Shown here piece by piece: positions 13,534-22,180 of a stretch of 64,000 bases of DNA (its first letter is position 1; the number at the start of each line of letters is the position of its first letter). This stretch comes from a virus: positions 1-64,000 of IMG/VR virus record IMGVR_UViG_3300032607_000125, one strand, 5' to 3'. The notes under the pieces were generated by a model. That model worked only from the letters and a program-made list of their open reading frames with translations, was not told where the DNA came from and made no database searches. The translations under genes and the position numbers were made by a program.

Positions 13534-14640
13534 ATGGCCACAGTAAAATCAGGAATAGCACCAGCCACGGCAATTCCTCAAAATCAATATCAGCCAAAGT
13601 CTTTTGACCCTAATCAGTCAAAATACGCGGTGGAAGGCTATTCATATCCAAATGATTTAATGGGAAATATTACACAGTATGGCAGCAACTATGTCTTGTT
13701 TTATATAAATGTCAATGAAGCTTCAAAAATGCTTCAGAATCCAGATGCACTAACTGTTGACATTGCTGCATCTGAACGAGTTAAAAAGCAACTTTCTGGA
13801 AAAGAATATAGTGCTACTAGTGTTGCTGCAGTTCAAATTGCATCTGGCGCGCTTGCTGGTGGCGCAGTTGCTGGCGTAGTTGCTGGTAAATTGGGCGGTG
13901 CTGCTGGTGTAGTTGCTGGTGGTGCAGTTGGTGGAGTATCTACTGCAGCAATTGCGACAAACGCATCTGGTTTCTCTAGAGCTCAAAAAAGATTAAAAAC
14001 TGCAATTGCATTACACGTTCCAAATCAACTATCTATTAGATATGGCGCTAATTGGGGTGAAGAAGAGACATTTGGGATGCAAGCAGCACAGACCGGAATT
14101 GAAATTGCTGCAGCATTAGCTAAAAGTGGTGAATCTATTACAGATAAAGCAAAAACTGCAGCTAAGGGTACTTCCGGGATAGTCGCAAATGTTGCATTAA
14201 CAAAAGGCCCTAACGCTGCTGCACTATCTGCAATGACTGGACTAGCGCCAAATCCAATGAAAGAGCAAATATTTAAAGGTGTAGACTTTAGAACATTTAG
14301 CGTTGATTATAGCTTTTCGCCTAGAAGCGCTGAAGAATCACGCAGTGTATTAAATATTATTGCTGCGTTTAAATACCACATGCATCCAGAATTTAAAGAC
14401 GCCAACAACTTTTTATTTTTATATCCATCAGAATTTGATATTGTATATTATCATAATGGTTCGGAAAATATGAACATTCATCGCCACACGTCTTGTGTGT
14501 TAACCGAAATGAATGTGAACTATACTCCTAATGGGAATTTTACTACATTTGCTGGTGGTATGCCAACTCAAATTAACGTCTCAATGTCATTTAAAGAACT
14601 TACTATTCTTACTAAAGAACTTATCGCACAGGGTTTATAA
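13534..14640 (+). CDS. 48: Baseplate tail-tube cap gp48
   Basis: A 368-residue protein, near T4 gp48 (364). The C-terminal half is diagnostic: VDFRTFSVDYSFSPRSAEES, then FKYHMHPEFKDANNFLFLYP, IHRHTSCVLTEMNVNYTPNG and GMPTQINVSMSFKELTILTK. A Gly/Ala-rich glycine-zipper-like stretch (about residues 105-150) lies in the middle. gp48 sits with gp54 on top of the baseplate hub and nucleates the tail tube. AGGAA is placed 6-10 nt before the ATG. The gp53 gene follows after 1 nt. Confidence 0.9.
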   Translation: MATVKSGIAPATAIPQNQYQPKSFDPNQSKYAVEGYSYPNDLMGNITQYGSNYVLFYINVNEASKMLQNPDALTVDIAASERVKKQLSGKEYSATSVAAVQIASGALAGGAVAGVVAGKLGGAAGVVAGGAVGGVSTAAIATNASGFSRAQKRLKTAIALHVPNQLSIRYGANWGEEETFGMQAAQTGIEIAAALAKSGESITDKAKTAAKGTSGIVANVALTKGPNAAALSAMTGLAPNPMKEQIFKGVDFRTFSVDYSFSPRSAEESRSVLNIIAAFKYHMHPEFKDANNFLFLYPSEFDIVYYHNGSENMNIHRHTSCVLTEMNVNYTPNGNFTTFAGGMPTQINVSMSFKELTILTKELIAQGL

Positions 14641-14641
14641 G

Positions 14642-15373
14642 ATGTATTTCGCAAACTTTCCAAAAATAGTATATGATTTTGATTTAAGTTCTGGTACTAA
14701 TTACCAGATCGTAACTGACATTACTCGTAACGTCAGATTCCGCAAACAAATTCTTGAAAATATTAGTCTATATGATTATTATGATATGCGTGAAGGTGAA
14801 ACACCGGAAATTGTCTCTGAGAGAATTTATGGCACGCCATACTACCATTGGGTGATTATGTTAGCCAACCAACGCTACGATTATATCAATGATTTTCCAG
14901 TTAGTCAATTAGAACTTGACGCTCTTGTTGTGCAAAGATATGGCATTGCACAAATAGATCATGTACATCACTATGAATACAACGGATTTAAAAGAGAAGG
15001 TGTTAACATTCTTGTTCTTAGAGAGTCAGCTATAACTGGTGGTGGCATAGGTTCGCTTGCTGTTGGTAAAATACTAGTTAGTGAAACTAACGTGTATGTT
15101 GGACGAATAGACTCTATTTTAGTAGAATCAAATAATGAAACTATTACAGTATCAACGTCTTTACGAAATGGTAAGTTCATGCCAAGTGAAACGCTTACAG
15201 TGCAAAATGAAGACGTAGTTGTTGAAGTACAAACATGCACAGTTCCGGAAAATTATACTACTACTTCAAATTATCAGTATGAATTTAATTTAAATGAAGT
15301 TAAGCGTAGAATAAAAATAATTGATCCAGGATTAGTAGAACAGCTAATCAAAGAATTTAAAGATACTATATGA
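14642..15373 (+). CDS. 53: Baseplate wedge protein gp53
   Basis: The start is the ATG at 14642, directly after the gp48 stop, not the longer frame inside gp48. The 243-residue product starts MYFANFPKIVYDFDL and has the gp53 hallmarks YYDMREGETPEIVSERIYGT followed by PYYHWVIMLANQRYDYI. A C-terminal extension (about residues 120-243) has beta-rich sequence and ends with VKRRIKIIDPGLVEQLIKEF. gp53 completes the wedge and promotes wedge joining around the hub. T4 gp53 has 196 residues, so this one carries an insert of roughly 50. Confidence 0.9.
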   Translation: MYFANFPKIVYDFDLSSGTNYQIVTDITRNVRFRKQILENISLYDYYDMREGETPEIVSERIYGTPYYHWVIMLANQRYDYINDFPVSQLELDALVVQRYGIAQIDHVHHYEYNGFKREGVNILVLRESAITGGGIGSLAVGKILVSETNVYVGRIDSILVESNNETITVSTSLRNGKFMPSETLTVQNEDVVVEVQTCTVPENYTTTSNYQYEFNLNEVKRRIKIIDPGLVEQLIKEFKDTI

Positions 15374-16656
15374 GTGAAAGTGCAACATCAGAATCGTTAA
15401 GATTTGCTGGTGATATCTCAATACGCAAACTTCAGTTAGTATCATCTAACAATTTTGCAATTGATATCACAGACCAAATGATTGGCATAGAAATGCATGA
15501 GGATTTATTCTCGCCATTTATTACCATGACTATAGTGGTGAGGGAATCGCTTGACTTTATTAATGCGCTACCATTGCGTGGAGAAGAGATTATAAATGTA
15601 GAGTTTGCTACTCCAACTTTTACTAAAGATAATACTGTAGTAAAAGGTAAATTTTACGTATACAAATTAAGCGATCGTCAATTATTAAATGATAAGAATT
15701 CAGTGTATGCGTTGCATTGTATTTCATATGAAGCTCTTACTGATCTTAACGTTAAACAGTCTAAGGCGTTTAGAGGAAATATTAGCGACATTGCTGAAAC
15801 TCACTTAAAAGTAGATGGATTGAATACAACTAAAAAGTATAACATTGAACCAACTAAGAATGCAACAAAATATGTTTCAAACTTCTGGTCGCCAATTAAG
15901 AATTTAAACTTTATAGCATGTAACGCAATTAATAAAAACGGAAGTGCTTCATATCTATTTTTTGAAAATAGAACAGGATTTAATTTTGTTTCATTAGATT
16001 CTCTCTATGCGCAAGATTCATATCAAGTATTCATAAATGATAACTATACGCGCGATACTAATGGAATAGAATCTTATATAAACATAGATAGAGACTATCA
16101 AAGAATTATAGAATTTAGAATTAAGACACTATATGATTCATTGAAAAATACTAATTCAGGGACGTATGCATCAAGACTATTTGCATATGACTTAGTTAAA
16201 AAGAAATATTTTGCAAAAGACTATATTGCTTCAGCCGACTTTAGTAAGTTTAATCATTTAAATAAACTTCCATTGTATACTAGTTTTAAACCGGTTAGTG
16301 CAGTCAATAGTATACAGACCGACGTAAGGCATTTTGGAATTCATAATGGTTTTGCTGATACGAGCAATGTTGCATTTGAGCAATCTAGAAATTCTGCTCT
16401 TCAGATGCTAAGATCTTCTGTTATAGAGATTGAAGTATTTGGCAGAACTGATTATACTGTAGGACAAAAAATGTATATTGAAGTTCCAAAGCCTACAGTT
16501 ATGGTTAAAACAGATGAAATGAATACTAATGATAAATCTGGAATTATAGACGCAACATATTCTGGAAACTATATTGTGACTGCTATTAATCATATCATTA
16601 ATAGAAACAACCATACTTGTGTTTTAGAATTATCTAAAGAATCGATGATAGCATGA
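15370..16656 (+). CDS. 27: Baseplate hub protein gp27
   Basis: A 428-residue protein (T4 gp27 is 391) that overlaps gp53 by 4 nt and gp5 by 4 nt. It has the hub pattern: LVSSNNFAIDITDQMIGIEM near the N-terminus, FITMTIVVRESLDFINALPL, YALHCISYEAL and a late EIEVFGRTDYTVGQKMYIEV block. gp27 forms the trimeric ring, related to the VgrG N-terminus, that holds gp5 and the tube. The immediate gp5 neighbour supports the call. Confidence 0.85.
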   Translation: MSESATSESLRFAGDISIRKLQLVSSNNFAIDITDQMIGIEMHEDLFSPFITMTIVVRESLDFINALPLRGEEIINVEFATPTFTKDNTVVKGKFYVYKLSDRQLLNDKNSVYALHCISYEALTDLNVKQSKAFRGNISDIAETHLKVDGLNTTKKYNIEPTKNATKYVSNFWSPIKNLNFIACNAINKNGSASYLFFENRTGFNFVSLDSLYAQDSYQVFINDNYTRDTNGIESYINIDRDYQRIIEFRIKTLYDSLKNTNSGTYASRLFAYDLVKKKYFAKDYIASADFSKFNHLNKLPLYTSFKPVSAVNSIQTDVRHFGIHNGFADTSNVAFEQSRNSALQMLRSSVIEIEVFGRTDYTVGQKMYIEVPKPTVMVKTDEMNTNDKSGIIDATYSGNYIVTAINHIINRNNHTCVLELSKESMIA

Positions 16657-19124
16657 TATACACTGGCGTAGTAGAAAATAGATATGATCCGTTGAAACTT
16701 GGAAGATGCCAAGTTAGAATAATTGGGTTGCACACGCACGATAAGCAAAAACTTCCAACAGAAGATTTACCTTGGGCATATCCAATGCAGGGTATTACTT
16801 CGGCAGCAATGAGTGGAATAGGTTCAGGGCCATTAGGTTTAGTTGAAGGCACTTCTGTTCTTATAGCATTTCAAGACGCAGATTTACAATATCCAATCAT
16901 GATTGGATCACTTGGTGGCATCCCTCAAAGTGGTAGTAGTAATATTGATGTAGATGATTCTACTTTGCAATTAAAAATTGATGGCGAACTCAAAGAATCA
17001 AATACACAAAGTAACGTAGTAGTTGATGGAAGTGGTAATGCAATTGTAGATGGAAGCGGAACGCCTGTAACGACAACTCAACCTCCAGCAACACTTGAAA
17101 ATACAAATAATCTTAAAAGAGCTGCTGAGTTTACGCCAAGCGTAAACTGCATAGCATTAATTAAACGATTTGAAGGTCTTCGACTTCAATCATATCAAGA
17201 TTCTATTGGCAAATGGACAATTGGTTACGGAACGACCGTGATCAACAAACAACCAGTTGTTGCAAATATGAATATCACTATCGCCCAAGCCGAATCATAT
17301 TTGCTAAGCGATTTAACTGCAGATCACGCAGCATCAGTAAAACGTAACACTAGAGCCCTAATCACGCAATCGATGTTTGATGCGTTAGCGTGTTTTACGT
17401 ATAATGTTGGTAGTGGCAACTTTGCAAGATCTACATTATTAAAAGATTTAAATGCAAGTAAGTATTTAGATTCTGCTGCAGGGTTTCTTCAATGGGATAA
17501 AGCCGGTGGCGTTATTTTAGCAGGATTGACTAAGCGTAGAATAGCTGAAAAAGATTTATTCTTAGCAGATGGAATTCCAAATTCTGCAGGAGAATTGCCG
17601 CCTACAACTCAAACTATTACTGCTGCAGATGGAACTGTCACCCAAAATGCAGTTGGTGCTCAACAATCTGCTCAGAGTGTAAATGGATTTGGTGATCCTA
17701 AAGGCGTGTATCCATTATATATCAATGAACCTGACACTAATAGATTAGCTCGGCACGAAGAGATTAGTAAAACTGTTGTTTATAAAAAAGACGCCGCATT
17801 AGTCACCGGTGTTGAAGTCGCAGGTGGTACTACATGGGATCAATCGCCAAATCCATATAATGCAGCATATCCATTTAATCATGTGATGATGACGGAGTCT
17901 GGCCATATCATGGAATTTGATGATTCACCACATTCAGAACGGATTCATCTATATCATAAATCTGGTACATTTATGGAGATTGATGCAAATGGCACTCAAG
18001 TTAATCGCATCGTTGGTGATGGATATGAAATATACGAGAGAAATGGGTATGTGCATATCAATGGATCTCTTAATGTGACAGTTGATGGCGCAGCAAATGT
18101 ACTCATTAAGAATGGGCTTAATCTAGACGTAAGAGGCGTTGCAAATATCAATGTGTATAATGACGTAAATCTTAATGTAAGTGGATCGCTTAATGCATCT
18201 ATTGCAGAGTCTTTTAAACTTAAAGCATCTTCTGTTATTATTGAAGGTGATAGTGTTGACATTAGATCTAATGGCGCATTAGCAGTAAGTGGTGAAGGTG
18301 ATGTTAATATTAATGCGGGTGGAACGTTGCACGCCGATGGTTCGTTTATAGATATTGCCAATGGAGCTAGTAGTGCTACAACTACTGGCTTGGGTGTGCC
18401 GGGAGATAAGCAAACTGCAGAAATGCCAGAGTTTAATGTCTTGACAGTTATGTCTAGAAGTGCTGGCGCAGCTGGGCAATATGAAACCCCAGATGAAGGT
18501 GATTCATCTGTATTTCAACAAGGTCAGATCAATAGTGGCGCCATCAAATCTGAAGATGTCAATAGTGGCACTTCAACAGATTCAATAATAGCGCCTGCAA
18601 ATAATGTTGCTCCAATTGGCGCTAATTGTGATATCATTATGATGAAGCAAACCTTTGAACCTTCATTTTTACTGTCTAAGAATTATACTCTTGCATCATT
18701 AACTTCTAACGGCAGTAGAATGCCGATTTCGCAGATGGGGTTATCGCCACAAGGCATTGTATGCAATCTAAAAGGACTATGCGAAAACTATTTGGAAATA
18801 ATTAGAAACATATATCCTAACATTATCATTACGTCTGGATTTAGAAGACCCGGAGATGTAGCAGCATCGTCTAAAACATCCGATCATTATCTTGGTACAG
18901 CAGTTGATATTGTGATCCCTAGTCTTGATCGCGCTGGACATTATGAAGCAATTCAAAGAATTCAACAGTTGGTGTCATATGATCAGTTAATTTTAGAATA
19001 TCAAGGCGCTAAAACAGTTTGGATTCATGGATCATTTAAATATACTGGCAATAGAAAACAAATATTCACAATGCGCGATCACCGTAGACTTGGTGATATG
19101 GGCAAATTTACATTAGTCACATGA
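16653..19124 (+). CDS. 5: Tail spike gp5: OB fold, lysozyme, beta-helix and M15 peptidase
   Basis: An 823-residue protein (T4 gp5 is 575). Residues 1-95 are the OB domain (GVVENRYDPLKLGRCQVRII, PIMIGSLGG). Residues about 160-305 are a GH24 lysozyme with the exact Glu-8-Asp-5-Thr triad: E174, D183, T189. Residues about 395-575 are the spike region with repeated short strands (NVTVDGAANVLIKNG, VYNDVNLNVSGSLN) typical of the triple-stranded beta-helix. Residues about 655-823 look like a zinc D,D-peptidase of family M15: SGFRRPGD, H745 and D752 in SDHYLGTAVD, E782, and H792 in VWIHGS. The spike should pierce the outer membrane and cut both glycan and peptide bonds of peptidoglycan. The C-terminal domain is absent from T4. 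Confidence 0.92.
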   Translation: MIYTGVVENRYDPLKLGRCQVRIIGLHTHDKQKLPTEDLPWAYPMQGITSAAMSGIGSGPLGLVEGTSVLIAFQDADLQYPIMIGSLGGIPQSGSSNIDVDDSTLQLKIDGELKESNTQSNVVVDGSGNAIVDGSGTPVTTTQPPATLENTNNLKRAAEFTPSVNCIALIKRFEGLRLQSYQDSIGKWTIGYGTTVINKQPVVANMNITIAQAESYLLSDLTADHAASVKRNTRALITQSMFDALACFTYNVGSGNFARSTLLKDLNASKYLDSAAGFLQWDKAGGVILAGLTKRRIAEKDLFLADGIPNSAGELPPTTQTITAADGTVTQNAVGAQQSAQSVNGFGDPKGVYPLYINEPDTNRLARHEEISKTVVYKKDAALVTGVEVAGGTTWDQSPNPYNAAYPFNHVMMTESGHIMEFDDSPHSERIHLYHKSGTFMEIDANGTQVNRIVGDGYEIYERNGYVHINGSLNVTVDGAANVLIKNGLNLDVRGVANINVYNDVNLNVSGSLNASIAESFKLKASSVIIEGDSVDIRSNGALAVSGEGDVNINAGGTLHADGSFIDIANGASSATTTGLGVPGDKQTAEMPEFNVLTVMSRSAGAAGQYETPDEGDSSVFQQGQINSGAIKSEDVNSGTSTDSIIAPANNVAPIGANCDIIMMKQTFEPSFLLSKNYTLASLTSNGSRMPISQMGLSPQGIVCNLKGLCENYLEIIRNIYPNIIITSGFRRPGDVAASSKTSDHYLGTAVDIVIPSLDRAGHYEAIQRIQQLVSYDQLILEYQGAKTVWIHGSFKYTGNRKQIFTMRDHRRLGDMGKFTLVT

Positions 19125-19672
19125 CAATATTAATGACAATCACTCCAACGAGTGTGCCAGATATTGCAGACAACGCAGTAGAATTTGGCGGAGCAGACGC
19201 TTTAAGTAGATTTCCACCAGTTAGAGAATATATTGATACCTTTGAATTTTCCGCTACATTTTCTGGAGTTATAGATGAAGTTACACTTACTGCTCCAGAG
19301 TTGACTATAACTAATGTAGAGATCAGTCCAACTATTACTGGAATTGTAAGTACTTTTTCTGGAAACACTATAAATATATCTGGTATAGCTTCTAATGTAT
19401 TTTTAAATAAGTACTATCAGTTCAAAATGAACGATGAAAGCATAAAGATCTTACCTCCAAATACAGTTGAAGATTTTTATGGTGTCATAAAATATCAACC
19501 AGATTATGTAAGATACGTCGAAATTACTTATTTTATTACATTCTCAGTAATGTCTACAGATCCATTAGCGCCGGGTTTATCTACATCTACATACGTTGCA
19601 ATGCAAACAGTGAATAATGATTGGGAAGCGAATAGGTTAATCCTAAAACAATTAGTAGCACAGGGGCATTAA
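19121..19672 (+). CDS. Conserved baseplate-cluster protein, unknown
   Basis: A 183-residue protein overlapping the gp5 stop by 4 nt and ending just before the PAAR gene. The N-terminal part is beta-rich with Thr/Ile strands (FEFSATFSGVIDEVTL, IVSTFSGNTINISGI), and the C-terminal part has YVRYVEITYFITFSV and ends LILKQLVAQGH. A second ATG four codons in (MTITPTS) is an alternative start. Its place between spike and tip suggests a structural hub or spike accessory (inference). Confidence 0.65.
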   Translation: MTILMTITPTSVPDIADNAVEFGGADALSRFPPVREYIDTFEFSATFSGVIDEVTLTAPELTITNVEISPTITGIVSTFSGNTINISGIASNVFLNKYYQFKMNDESIKILPPNTVEDFYGVIKYQPDYVRYVEITYFITFSVMSTDPLAPGLSTSTYVAMQTVNNDWEANRLILKQLVAQGH

Positions 19673-19975
19673 ATGGCGGCAGTAGCACTAGAAGGTCACG
19701 GTTCAACAGGTCATTCTTGTTTTCCTCCAACATCAACTGAGAGTGGATTTTCATCTAAGACTAATTTTGAAGGTCTACCATGTCAATTGCTAGGATTGAC
19801 CAAATACGTTAATCATGCCTGCGGTAGAGCACAACACGTTGGAGCAACTCGTAACGTATCGAGTGGCAGCGGAAAAGTAAACATAGAAGGAAAAGCCGCA
19901 GTGCGAATAGGCGATTCTATTGCATGCGGCGATACTATAGCTCAAGGTGCTTCTAAAGTCTTTATTGGTGGATAA
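19673..19975 (+). CDS. 5.4: PAAR-repeat spike tip protein (gp5.4-like)
   Basis: A 100-residue PAAR protein, like T4 gp5.4 (97). It starts MAAVALEGHGSTGHSCFPP and ends with the PAAR pattern KVNIEGKAAVRIGDSIACG and SKVFIGG; His and Cys residues (H9, H14, C16, H48, C50, C85) are available for the buried metal. It forms the sharp tip at the end of the gp5 beta-helix. The stop codon overlaps a GATAAATA box. Confidence 0.9.
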   Translation: MAAVALEGHGSTGHSCFPPTSTESGFSSKTNFEGLPCQLLGLTKYVNHACGRAQHVGATRNVSSGSGKVNIEGKAAVRIGDSIACGDTIAQGASKVFIGG

Positions 19976-19982
19976 ATAACAT

Positions 19983-20372
19983 ATGGCTAAAATAAGAACA
20001 TTCTCCGATTTAGATCTGAATTTTACAGCAAATCCAGTATCTAAAGACGTCTCAAAGAAATATGATGAGAACGCAATAAAGCAATCTATCAAAAATCTTA
20101 TTATGACACGAAATTTCGAAAGACCATTTCGTAGCGACATTGGTTCTCAAATAAAAACACTTATGTTTGAACCAATAACGCCAATGCTTTCAGCACTTGT
20201 TAAAAAGACTATAGAAAACACTCTTAATTCTTATGAACCTAGAGCTAATATTCTTGACATTTCAGTGTTGCTAAGTCCAGACAATAATGGAATATACGTA
20301 ACTATAGTATTTGCAATAGTTAACACGAGTACACCTATAAGTGTTGATCTATTTCTAGAAAGAACCCGCTAA
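19983..20372 (+). CDS. 25: Baseplate wedge protein gp25
   Basis: A 129-residue member of the gpW/gp25 family (T4 gp25 is 132), with KKYDENAIKQSIKNLIMTRN, FERPFRSDIGSQIKTLMFEP and RANILDISVLLSPDNNG. gp25 links the wedge core gp6-gp7 to the sheath and starts sheath assembly. The family is shared with type VI secretion (TssE). Its stop overlaps the gp6 ATG by 1 nt (TAATG). Confidence 0.93.
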   Translation: MAKIRTFSDLDLNFTANPVSKDVSKKYDENAIKQSIKNLIMTRNFERPFRSDIGSQIKTLMFEPITPMLSALVKKTIENTLNSYEPRANILDISVLLSPDNNGIYVTIVFAIVNTSTPISVDLFLERTR

Positions 20373-22180
20373 TGGCAACAAATAATAAAATTAATATATC
20401 TGAGTTGGATTTTGATAACATCAAATCTAGTCTAAAAGATTATTTAAAAGGCCAAGATCAATTTACAGACTATGACTTTGAAGGCTCAGCTATTAACGTT
20501 TTACTTGATATTCTAGCATACAATACGCACTATAACGCAATGTATACTAATTTAGCAGTCAATGAAATGTTTCTAGATTCTGCAAGTAAAAGAGATAGCG
20601 TAGTCTCTATTGCTAATAACTATGGGTATTTGCCTCTTTCTAAAGCATGCGCAAAAGCAAATATTAGTATGACAGTAGGCGTTGGCGTTTCAACTGCTAA
20701 TATATTATCTATTCCAACATCAACACCTTTCACTTCTTCTATAAATGGCGTGGATTATGCTTTCTATACGCGCAGTGAAACCGTTGGAGTTTCTAATGGC
20801 ACCAATTTTGTTTTTGACCGTATAGAAATATTTGAAGGTACCCCAGTAACTGAAAAATTTACAGTCTTTGCAAACTCTTCAATAGTTCTTCAAAACATTA
20901 ATATTGACACAAACACTATTAGAGTTACAATTCAAGATATTGCAAATTCGTTTTCATCTTCAGTATATATATATTCTGAAAAAATGATAGGACTAGTTCC
21001 TACAAGTGAAATTTATTTTATCAAAGAAGTAGAAGGTGGATTATACCAAATTTATTTTGGTAAAGATAATCTTGGTAAAGAACCTGGTATTGGGTCTGTT
21101 GTCACTGTTGATTATATTGTAACAGGTGGATCTACTGGCAATGGTGTAGCACTATTTACTTATGCAGGACCAAATCTGCCAAATGCTCCAACTATATCAG
21201 TATTAAATATTGCAACTGGCGGTAGAGATGCTGAAAAAATTGATGAAATAAAATATAACGTATCACATAAATATAAGATTCAAGATAGAGCAGTCACTGC
21301 TAGTGATTATATTGATATCATTCAAACTGCATATCCAGATATTGATGCGATTAATTGTTGGGGCGGCGAAACAATGTCTCCTCCAATTTATGGAAGAATT
21401 TACATTTCTATAAAACCAAAGACAAGTTTGTTCTTATCAAGTAGTGAAAAGAACTACATTATAGAATCTATAATTGCTCCAAAATCAATGCTGGGCATAT
21501 CTCCTATTTTAATAGATCCTATTTATACGACTGTAGAAATAAACTCTACAGTATACTATGATCCAAATTCTAGTTCTAAGTCATCTACACAGTTAACTGA
21601 CTTAGTTCGCCAAACAATAGTGGACTATAATAATTTAAGTTTGCAAAAGTTTGATGGCGTTTTAAGATATTCAAGATTAATTGGAGCAATTGATGATGCA
21701 GACACTAGCATCATCAATAACATTACTACTATAAAGTTAAGAAGAATTATAGACACAGTGTTTAACTCAACTACTAAATATAATGTAGACATTGGAAACC
21801 GGATTTATTCTTCTGGTGTTCCAGTAGAAGCAGTTATGACTAATGCGTTTTATATAGATGACAGTGGAACTAAATATTATATAGATGATGATGCATTGGG
21901 TAACTTAAGATTGTTTTATTATAATCCTTTAGATTATTCTAAAGTGTTTACTAATTTAAAAATTGGCACAGTCAACTATACGGCTGGCACAATATCTATC
22001 ACTAACTTATTTGTGACTGGTGTTGCAGAATCAAATCTTGAAGTTATAATTAAGCCACAGTCTAACGACATTTTATCTAAACATAATCAAATTGTAAACA
22101 TTAGTTTAGACAATTTAACTATTAAAGTAGTATCAGAACTTTCAGGCACATCCCATCAGTTTGCATCTAGTAGAACATAA
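20372..22180 (+). CDS. 6: Baseplate wedge protein gp6
   Basis: A 602-residue protein (T4 gp6 is 660). The N-terminal block ISELDFDNIKSSLKDYLKGQ, then DYDFEGSAINVLLDILAYNT and LGYLPLS-type YGYLPLSKA are the gp6 signature, and the middle has the baseplate-J-like domain. gp6 dimers form the inner ring that holds the baseplate together and changes shape on contraction. It is coupled to gp25 before and to the gp7-like gene after by TAATG overlaps. Confidence 0.92.
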   Translation: MATNNKINISELDFDNIKSSLKDYLKGQDQFTDYDFEGSAINVLLDILAYNTHYNAMYTNLAVNEMFLDSASKRDSVVSIANNYGYLPLSKACAKANISMTVGVGVSTANILSIPTSTPFTSSINGVDYAFYTRSETVGVSNGTNFVFDRIEIFEGTPVTEKFTVFANSSIVLQNINIDTNTIRVTIQDIANSFSSSVYIYSEKMIGLVPTSEIYFIKEVEGGLYQIYFGKDNLGKEPGIGSVVTVDYIVTGGSTGNGVALFTYAGPNLPNAPTISVLNIATGGRDAEKIDEIKYNVSHKYKIQDRAVTASDYIDIIQTAYPDIDAINCWGGETMSPPIYGRIYISIKPKTSLFLSSSEKNYIIESIIAPKSMLGISPILIDPIYTTVEINSTVYYDPNSSSKSSTQLTDLVRQTIVDYNNLSLQKFDGVLRYSRLIGAIDDADTSIINNITTIKLRRIIDTVFNSTTKYNVDIGNRIYSSGVPVEAVMTNAFYIDDSGTKYYIDDDALGNLRLFYYNPLDYSKVFTNLKIGTVNYTAGTISITNLFVTGVAESNLEVIIKPQSNDILSKHNQIVNISLDNLTIKVVSELSGTSHQFASSRT

